Below are positions 1-3,801 of a stretch of DNA of 5,159 bases, one piece after another. Made by a program: the position numbers and the translations under genes. Below the pieces are notes generated by a model. It had not been told where the DNA came from, searched no databases, and saw only the letters and a list, made by a program, of their open reading frames with translations. Position 1 is the stretch's first letter, and every line of letters starts with the position of its first letter. This DNA comes from Bog-756 sp035534835 (GTDB taxonomy: Bacteria; Actinomycetota; Acidimicrobiia; Acidimicrobiales; RAAP-2): NCBI GenBank assembly GCA_035534835.1, contig DATLRE010000212.1, positions 1-5,159 of the forward strand, in the 5' to 3' direction.

Positions 1-306
1 GATCCGCTCCATCCGGGCGATCAGGCGTTCCCCGTTGTCGGCGTCGCGCAGGGCGGCGGTGGCCATGGCGACGACGACGTCGACCCCGGCGTCCTCGGCC
101 GTCACGTGCAGACGCTTGACGGTGCGCACGGCCAGAGCGGAACGGTCCCCGGGGACACCCCCGGTCCGGGCCACCTCGGTCCCGAGGTGAAGGAACGAGC
201 GCCGGCGCAGTACCGGTTCGAGCCTGCCGTCACGGGAGGCGTCGACCACCATGAGGTGGAAGGAGCTGCTGCCCAGGTCGAAGACGGCTACGCGCACGGT
301 GGGCAT
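1..306 (-). CDS. Ppx/GppA family phosphatase, N-terminal part (exopolyphosphatase or pppGpp phosphohydrolase)
   Basis: This reads on the minus strand from an ATG at 306 and leaves the window after 102 codons, so only the N-terminus (roughly the first third of a usual ~300-residue or longer protein) is present. Residues 6-22 (VAVFDLGSSSFHLMVVD) match the phosphate-binding loop that opens the actin-like ASKHA fold of Ppx/GppA proteins (family pattern D-x-G-[ST]-x-[ST]). Residues 81-92 (MATAALRDADNG) match the second conserved block, usually ATSALRDAxN. The family removes terminal phosphate from polyphosphate or converts pppGpp to ppGpp in the cytoplasm; the N-terminus cannot tell these apart. 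The start is supported by the motif lying close to it. No Shine-Dalgarno is visible, but a TAGCGT box lies 7 nt upstream, suggesting a leaderless mRNA. It diverges from the tRNA-Pro gene. The family call is secure; substrate and C-terminus are unknown. Confidence 0.9.
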   Translation of the reverse strand, partial: MPTVRVAVFDLGSSSFHLMVVDASRDGRLEPVLRRRSFLHLGTEVARTGGVPGDRSALAVRTVKRLHVTAEDAGVDVVVAMATAALRDADNGERLIARMERI

Positions 307-319
307 CGGCGCGACGCTA
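307..319 (-). promoter_or_regulatory. Candidate -10 box of the Ppx/GppA gene, leaderless arrangement
   Basis: On the minus strand TAGCGT (319 down to 314) fits the actinobacterial -10 pattern TANNNT. Exactly 7 nt separate it from the ATG at 306, so transcription would begin at or next to the start codon. The absence of a purine-rich Shine-Dalgarno in this gap agrees with that. No convincing -35 was seen. This is an inference from spacing alone. Confidence 0.35.
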
Positions 320-339
320 TCCCGTGGCCGGAGAGTCGG

Positions 340-366
340 TGGACACGTCGAGCGATGCCCTACGCT
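340..366 (+). promoter_or_regulatory. Candidate promoter of tRNA-Pro
   Basis: TGGACA (340-345) differs from the TTGACA -35 consensus at one base, and TACGCT (361-366) fits TANNNT. The 15-nt spacer is shorter than the preferred 17. The predicted start, around 372-374, would leave a 5' leader of about 20 nt before the tRNA, which is reasonable. The short spacer keeps confidence low. Confidence 0.35.
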
Positions 367-392
367 GGTCGTTGCCGCACCGTCGGCGCACA

Positions 393-469
393 CGGGACGT
401 GGCGCAGCTTGGTAGCGCGCCTGCTTTGGGAGCAGGAGGTCGCAGGTTCAAATCCTGTCGTCCCGACCA
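393..469 (+). tRNA. tRNA-Pro (anticodon UGG)
   Basis: All four arms can be folded by eye. The acceptor stem CGGGACG (393-399) pairs perfectly with CGTCCCG (459-465). The D stem is GCGC (402-405) with GCGC (415-418), around a loop holding the conserved GG at 411-412. The anticodon stem CCTGC (420-424) pairs with GCAGG (432-436), and the loop TTTGGGA (425-431) gives anticodon TGG at 427-429. The T stem is GCAGG (442-446) with CCTGT (454-458, one G-U pair), around the loop TTCAAAT. The discriminator is A466 and the CCA end (467-469) is genome-encoded. UGG reads proline codons, probably all four or those ending in A or G. The gene diverges from the phosphatase gene and is followed within 4 nt by a palindrome. 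No intron or mismatch is seen. Confidence 0.98.
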
Positions 470-472
470 TGT

Positions 473-488
473 GATGTCTCAAGACATC
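473..488 (+). repeat. Perfect palindrome just 3' of tRNA-Pro
   Basis: GATGTC (473-478) and GACATC (483-488) are perfect inverted copies separated by TCAA; the closing T-A pair could extend the stem to 7 bp with a 2-nt loop. It begins 4 nt after the tRNA CCA. It could be a transcript 3' hairpin or processing signal, but no T-tract follows, so a classical intrinsic terminator is not demonstrated. It also forms part of the degenerate tandem repeat described separately. Confidence 0.6.
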
Positions 489-521
489 GGAGACCGTCTG
501 TGCTGTCGCGAGGCACCGGAG
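476..521 (+). repeat. Two degenerate tandem copies of a 17-bp unit, 29-bp period
   Basis: GTCTCAAGACATCGGAG (476-492) and GTCGCGAGGCACCGGAG (505-521) agree at 13 of 17 positions and start 29 bp apart. The first copy includes the right part of the palindrome after the tRNA. From memory, the termini of some actinobacterial IS481-like elements carry similar repeated blocks, so this may be a decayed element end. No transposase remnant was found here, so that origin is speculative; the repeat itself is directly visible. Confidence 0.45.
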
Positions 522-540
522 CGTGGCGCCCGGCGACAGC
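502..540. terminator. Long imperfect hairpin, possible terminator or structured RNA end
   Basis: GCTGTCGC (502-509) and GCGACAGC (533-540) form a perfect 8-bp outer stem. After a 2x2 internal loop, GGCACC (512-517) and GGCGCC (525-530) form an inner stem with one mismatch, closing on a 7-nt loop (518-524). It lies downstream of the tRNA and also beyond the 3' end of the convergent GGDEF-EAL gene, so it could act on either transcript. There is no T-rich tail, so termination is a guess from position and structure. Confidence 0.35.
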
Positions 541-584
541 GCGGACGCTCGGGGCCACGGTGTGCGACAGGACACGGGGTAGCG

Positions 585-610
585 GGCTGCTGGGCCCGGG
601 CGAAGCAGCC
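585..610. terminator. Hairpin between convergent transcripts, possible bidirectional terminator
   Basis: GGCTGCT (585-591) and AGCAGCC (604-610) form a perfect 7-bp stem around a 12-nt G+C-rich loop. It lies about 120 nt past the end of the GGDEF-EAL gene and 115 nt past the tRNA. It has no T-run on either strand, which is common for high-G+C actinobacterial terminators but also means the call rests only on geometry. Confidence 0.35.
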
Positions 611-729
611 GCCGTGCGACAGGTCCCCCGCCGTCCCGGTCGGCCCAGCGGGCACGCGCCTGCTCGTCCCCGGGCGGGAACTGCGGCGGCGGAGTCGGCA
701 ACGGCACCACCGACGGCGCCGGCGCCGGT

Positions 730-2550
730 TCAGGCCGGGGTACCGGACGGCTGGCCGAGCAGTACGCCCAGGTCGGAGGCCGGGACCGGCCTCGAGAAGA
801 GGAAGCCCTGGGCGAGATCGCACTGCAGCGTGCGGAGCGTGTCGAGCTGCTGCTCGGTCTCGACGCCTTCGGCCACCACCCGGAGCCCCAGCGCATGGGA
901 GAGTTGGACGACGGCGGAGACGATCTCGTCACCGCCGTTGCCCGTCCCCAGTTCCTGTACGAACATCCGGTCGACCTTCACGATGTCGAGTGGGAATCGC
1001 TGGAGGTAGCTGAGGGACGAGTAGCCGGTGCCGAAGTCGTCGATGGCGAGGAGTACGCCGAGTTCCTTGAGCGCCGACAGCACGACGAGTGCCGCTGCCG
1101 CGTCGCGCATGAGCGCGCTCTCCGTGATCTCGAGGATGAGGTCCCCGGGTGGCAACCCGGTCCGGGAGAGGATGCCCGCCACGGTGTCCACGATCCCGGC
1201 GTCATCGATCTGGCGGGCCGACAGGTTGACCTCGACCGATCCGTGGGGGCCGGGCGGGTCCCCGTCCCCTGCCGGGCCAGAGGGAGCCCGCAGGCGCCAA
1301 TCGCACAGCTGCCGGCACGCCTGCTCGAGCACCCAGGCGCCGATGGGGATGACGAGACCACTCTCCTCCGCCACCGGGATGAATCGGCCCGGGCTCACCA
1401 GTCCCTGGTCGGGATGGTGCCACCGGATGAGGGCCTCGACGCCGACCGCGGCCCTTCCCTGGACCTCGACGACCGGCTGGTAGTGGAGGGCGAGCTCACT
1501 GCGTTCGAGCGCCCGGCGCAGCGAGTGTTCGGTCGTCATCCGATCGAACCCGTCGATGCGGAGCCACTCGCCGAACGTCTCGACGACGAAACCGCCGCGG
1601 CGCTTGGCCTGGTACATGGCCGCCTCGGCGTGGGCGAGGAGGTCGTCGGGGTCATCCGCCCCGAACGTGTTCAGCGACACCCCCACCGACGCGTCCAGGA
1701 ACACCTCGGACCCCTGAACCGGGAAGGGTGCGGACAGCGCCGTCCGCACGCGGCCGACGAAGGCCGCCGCCTTCCGATCGGCTCCGCCCGACGCATCCGT
1801 CACCAGGGCCAGGAACTCGTCGCCGCCGAAACGGGCCACGAGTTCCACGTCGCCGGACACGGCGTCGAGGCGGCGCGCCACCGCGGCCAGGACCCCGTCC
1901 CCCAGTGCGTGTCCCATCGAGTTGTTGATGGCCTTGAACCGGTCGAGGTCCAGCAGCACGACGGCCACGCTGCCCGGGACGCCGGCGTTGGCCGCCGCCG
2001 CCGTGGCCAGCCGTACCCGGTAGGCGGACCGGTCCGGAAGCCCGGTCAGCGGGTCGCGGGACACGGGCACGGTTGCACGGGACGGGGCCGCGGACGGATC
2101 GACGCCGGGCGGCACGCGGAGGAAGCCGGCCACCGAGCGCCCGCGTCCGTGGCCCAGCACGACGAGCCGGCTGTCGACCCGCACCCGGTGGCCGGCGCGA
2201 TGGCACAGGTCGAGGGCGAGGTCGAGGATCCCGCCGGCCACCGACCCGGCCACCGGACCGCGCGAGGCGCCGGTGGTGTCCGCCATCAGCAGGCCGAACG
2301 GCGAACGGGCGAACGGTCCCGGCAGCACGGTGTCGGTCACGAAGGCGCCGACCACGTCGTCGCGGCGCCAGCCGAAGGTGGACTCCGCCGCTGCGTTCCA
2401 CTCGACGACGACCCCGCCCCGGTCGATCTCGACGAACGCGTCCGGGCAGGCGGCCAGGAGCCGTTCCCGCCGACGGTCCTCGCCCACGCTGCCGGTGGCC
2501 CGGACCTGCGGTGCCGGCGTCACGCAGTCCGCCGACACGGGAGCCACCAC
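730..2550 (-). CDS. PAS-GGDEF-EAL protein (c-di-GMP cyclase/phosphodiesterase)
   Basis: This is a 606-residue cytoplasmic c-di-GMP signalling protein with no membrane segment. A PAS sensor domain spans about 25-145 (WNAAAE at 51-56). The GGDEF domain spans about 160-325: RDPLTGLPDR from 165, metal ligand D201, substrate-pocket N209/N210, HALGD at 214-218 and an intact GGDEF at 242-246. The EAL domain spans about 340-600: EAL at 372-374, N442, E474, D504-D505, K525, E561 and Q581 are all in place, so phosphodiesterase activity is expected. The RxxD inhibitory site before GGDEF is replaced by GDVE (233-236), so product inhibition is probably absent. A Gly/Pro-rich insert (about 421-438) loosens the EAL domain. 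The start is uncertain: GTG 2550 and 2547 have weak Shine-Dalgarno sites, while GTG 2523 overlaps the stop of a possible leader peptide. Which activity dominates in vivo cannot be read from sequence. Confidence 0.97.
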   Translation of the reverse strand: MVAPVSADCVTPAPQVRATGSVGEDRRRERLLAACPDAFVEIDRGGVVVEWNAAAESTFGWRRDDVVGAFVTDTVLPGPFARSPFGLLMADTTGASRGPVAGSVAGGILDLALDLCHRAGHRVRVDSRLVVLGHGRGRSVAGFLRVPPGVDPSAAPSRATVPVSRDPLTGLPDRSAYRVRLATAAAANAGVPGSVAVVLLDLDRFKAINNSMGHALGDGVLAAVARRLDAVSGDVELVARFGGDEFLALVTDASGGADRKAAAFVGRVRTALSAPFPVQGSEVFLDASVGVSLNTFGADDPDDLLAHAEAAMYQAKRRGGFVVETFGEWLRIDGFDRMTTEHSLRRALERSELALHYQPVVEVQGRAAVGVEALIRWHHPDQGLVSPGRFIPVAEESGLVIPIGAWVLEQACRQLCDWRLRAPSGPAGDGDPPGPHGSVEVNLSARQIDDAGIVDTVAGILSRTGLPPGDLILEITESALMRDAAAALVVLSALKELGVLLAIDDFGTGYSSLSYLQRFPLDIVKVDRMFVQELGTGNGGDEIVSAVVQLSHALGLRVVAEGVETEQQLDTLRTLQCDLAQGFLFSRPVPASDLGVLLGQPSGTPA

Positions 2551-2576
2551 TGCAACCGTCCGAGTTCGTCGACCAT
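2520..2576 (-). promoter_or_regulatory. Possible 18-residue leader peptide ORF overlapping the start of the GGDEF-EAL gene
   Basis: On the minus strand an ATG at 2576 opens a short frame, MVDELGRLQWWLPCRRTA, ending with TGA at 2522-2520. A GGAG lies 9 nt before the ATG, a better ribosome site than any seen for the long gene. The TGA overlaps an in-frame GTG of the GGDEF-EAL frame (2523-2521) in a GTGA junction, the usual layout of translational coupling. It contains two adjacent Trp codons. Short ORFs of this size arise readily by chance, so the call is tentative. Confidence 0.22.
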
Positions 2577-2609
2577 GGGTGTGCGCTCCAACCGGCTTCC
2601 GTTGTGGGG

Positions 2610-2623
2610 CCCCGATCGCGGGG
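2610..2623. repeat. Small G+C hairpin in the leader of the GGDEF-EAL gene
   Basis: CCCCG (2610-2614) and CGGGG (2619-2623) form a 5-bp stem with a 4-nt loop, inside the predicted 5' leader of the GGDEF-EAL transcript. No known riboswitch consensus, including the GEMM c-di-GMP classes, is recognisable around it. Confidence 0.35.
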
Positions 2624-2637
2624 AGGGCTTCCGGGTC

Positions 2638-2666
2638 AATCTAGGCACCGGACCCACCCGGTACAA
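2638..2666 (-). promoter_or_regulatory. Candidate promoter of the GGDEF-EAL gene
   Basis: On the minus strand TTGTAC (2666 down to 2661) and TAGATT (2643 down to 2638) are separated by exactly 17 nt. The -10 box matches 4 of 6 bases of TATAAT and fits TANNNT; the -35 keeps only the TTG. Transcription would start near 2631, giving a leader of about 80 nt before GTG 2550. A 5-bp inverted repeat (ACCGG 2647-2651, CCGGT 2658-2662) sits in the spacer and overlaps the -35, a possible operator. Confidence 0.45.
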
Positions 2667-2684
2667 GGATTTCCGCGGGTCCGG
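2648..2684. repeat. 8-bp inverted repeat in the divergent promoter region
   Basis: CCGGACCC (2648-2655) and GGGTCCGG (2677-2684) are perfect inverted copies separated by 21 bp, so their centres are 29 bp apart, close to three helical turns. They flank the predicted -35 of the GGDEF-EAL promoter. This could be a dimeric regulator site for both divergent genes or a chance event in G+C-rich DNA. Confidence 0.3.
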
Positions 2685-2728
2685 GGCGGTGCCGCCGCGC
2701 CTGCGACCGTGGCGCACGGACGGCCGTG

Positions 2729-2744
2729 TACCGTGCCTGGCGTG
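2729..2744 (+). promoter_or_regulatory. Candidate -10 box and leaderless GTG start of the metallo-hydrolase gene
   Basis: TACCGT (2729-2734) fits TANNNT and lies exactly 7 nt before the GTG at 2742, the same geometry as the phosphatase gene at the other end of the window. No Shine-Dalgarno precedes this GTG, which agrees with a leaderless transcript. No good -35 was found. Confidence 0.3.
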
Positions 2745-3791
2745 GTCGTGGTCACCGGAGCCGTGCAGAAACAGGCGTGGGAGGACAAGGTCCTGCCTCC
2801 CGTCGAGGAGGTCCGCCCCGGCCTGTGGTCGATCCCGGTGCCCATCCCCGACAACCCGCTCCGCTACGTGCTCGTGTACGCCCTGGAGCTCGCCGGCGGC
2901 GGCGTGGCCCTGGTGGACGCCGGTTGGGACACCGACGAGGCCTGGGCGTCGCTGACCTCCGGGCTCGCCACGGCCGGCGGGAGCATCTCGGACGTCGAGG
3001 CCGTGCTGGTGACCCACATCCACCCGGACCACTACGGACTGGCCGGGAGGGTCCGCGACGCGTCGGGCGCCTGGATCGGCCTCCATCCCCATGACGCCGT
3101 CATGCTGGAGTCCCGCTACGGCGATACGGACGGCCTGCTCGATGCCATGTTCCACTTCCTGTCCGATGCCGGTGTTCCGGACGAGAAGCTGCCCGACCTC
3201 GCATTCTCCTCGATGGTGCTGAAGTCGATGGTGACGATGGCCGAACCCGACGTCCTGTTCGAGGACCAGAAGGACATCGACTTGCCCGGGTGGAACCTCC
3301 GCACCATCTGGACCCCGGGGCACTCGCCCGGGCACGTCTGCTTCTACAGCGACGACCGCCGACTGCTGCTTTCCGGCGATCACATCCTGCCCCGCATCAC
3401 CCCGAACATCTCGGTGCACGCCCAGCAGTTCCCGAACCCGCTGGGCGACTACCTCGAGTCGCTGGCGAAGGTCCGCGACCTGGACACCGACGAGGTCCTG
3501 CCGGCGCACGAGTACCGCTTCGCCGACCTGACGGGTCGGATCGACGAGATCACCGCCCACCACGCCGAGCGGCTGGAGGAGATCGTGGAGGTGGTGACGG
3601 CGCATTCCGGCAGCACGGCCTGGGAGATCACCCTCCGCCTCCACTGGTCCCGACCCTGGGACGACATCGAGCCCTTCATGCAGCGCCAGGCCAATGGCGA
3701 GACCCTGGCCCACTGCGTGCTACTGGAATTGCACGGGAGGGTGCGCCGGGAGGGGAACTCCCCCGCCCTATTCTTCATGGCCGAGCACTGA
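2742..3791 (+). CDS. Metallo-beta-lactamase-fold hydrolase
   Basis: This is a 349-residue cytoplasmic enzyme of the MBL superfamily (glyoxalase II-like group), with no signal peptide. From GTG 2742, the motif THIHPDH at 91-97 supplies ligands H92, H94, D96 and H97; H193 (TPGHSPGH), D213 (SGDH) and H256 (PAHE) complete a two-metal site, so it should be an active hydrolase. The last ~75 residues (about 275-349) resemble the helical, winged-helix-like tail of LACTB2-type relatives. The substrate cannot be named; family members cleave thioesters, lactones, phosphodiesters and beta-lactams. In-frame GTGs at 2733, 2742, 2748 and 2763 are all possible starts; 2742 is chosen for the TANNNT box 7 nt upstream, while 2763 has GGAG only 2 nt away, too close to serve it. 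The stop TGA overlaps the ribosome site of the next gene, so the two are probably translated together. Confidence 0.93.
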   Translation: MVVVTGAVQKQAWEDKVLPPVEEVRPGLWSIPVPIPDNPLRYVLVYALELAGGGVALVDAGWDTDEAWASLTSGLATAGGSISDVEAVLVTHIHPDHYGLAGRVRDASGAWIGLHPHDAVMLESRYGDTDGLLDAMFHFLSDAGVPDEKLPDLAFSSMVLKSMVTMAEPDVLFEDQKDIDLPGWNLRTIWTPGHSPGHVCFYSDDRRLLLSGDHILPRITPNISVHAQQFPNPLGDYLESLAKVRDLDTDEVLPAHEYRFADLTGRIDEITAHHAERLEEIVEVVTAHSGSTAWEITLRLHWSRPWDDIEPFMQRQANGETLAHCVLLELHGRVRREGNSPALFFMAEH

Positions 3792-3795
3792 GGAG
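3791..3795 (+). promoter_or_regulatory. Strong Shine-Dalgarno overlapping the hydrolase stop codon
   Basis: AGGAG (3791-3795) shares its first base with the TGA stop (3789-3791) of the hydrolase gene and lies 6 nt before the GTG at 3802. It fixes the start of the propeller gene and indicates translational coupling within one mRNA. Confidence 0.85.
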
Positions 3796-3801
3796 CGTTT
3801 C

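Larger units (their letters stand above)
470..729. other. Non-coding gap between tRNA-Pro and the GGDEF-EAL gene
   Basis: No protein-like reading frame is apparent in this 260-bp stretch; the open frames crossing it are compositional, Arg/Pro/Ala-rich products of G+C-rich DNA. It holds the palindrome, the tandem repeat and two hairpins listed separately, plus a 10-bp direct repeat GTGCGACAGG at 562-571 and 614-623. It lies between convergent transcription units. Confidence 0.6.

Noticed and set aside
106..474. Plus-strand 122-codon frame ending LWEQEVAGSNPVVPTM
   Set aside because: It is antisense to the phosphatase gene and its end is a translated tRNA-Pro; it has no domain-like sequence.
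360..478. Minus-strand frame crossing the tRNA and reading GTTGFEPATSCSQS
   Set aside because: This is the well-known spurious peptide produced by translating the antisense of a tRNA gene; the tRNA-Pro cloverleaf fully explains the sequence.
2551..2640. c-di-GMP riboswitch in the leader of the GGDEF-EAL gene
   Set aside because: No GEMM-I or GEMM-II conserved core was recognisable; only a small 5-bp hairpin is present.
2073..2732. N-terminal extension of the hydrolase frame upstream of 2733
   Set aside because: It is Arg/Pro-rich, overlaps the GGDEF-EAL gene antisense and does not resemble MBL proteins, which begin shortly before the VEEVRPGLWSIP segment.
895..2955. Plus-strand 686-codon open frame
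   Set aside because: It is antisense to the PAS-GGDEF-EAL gene, which has all catalytic motifs. The frame is rich in Arg, Gly, His and Asp and low in ordered motifs, as expected of a shadow in G+C-rich DNA.
2520..3713. Minus-strand 397-codon open frame
   Set aside because: It is mostly antisense to the MBL-fold hydrolase with its complete metal-binding motifs. Only its last 18 codons are considered separately as a possible leader peptide.
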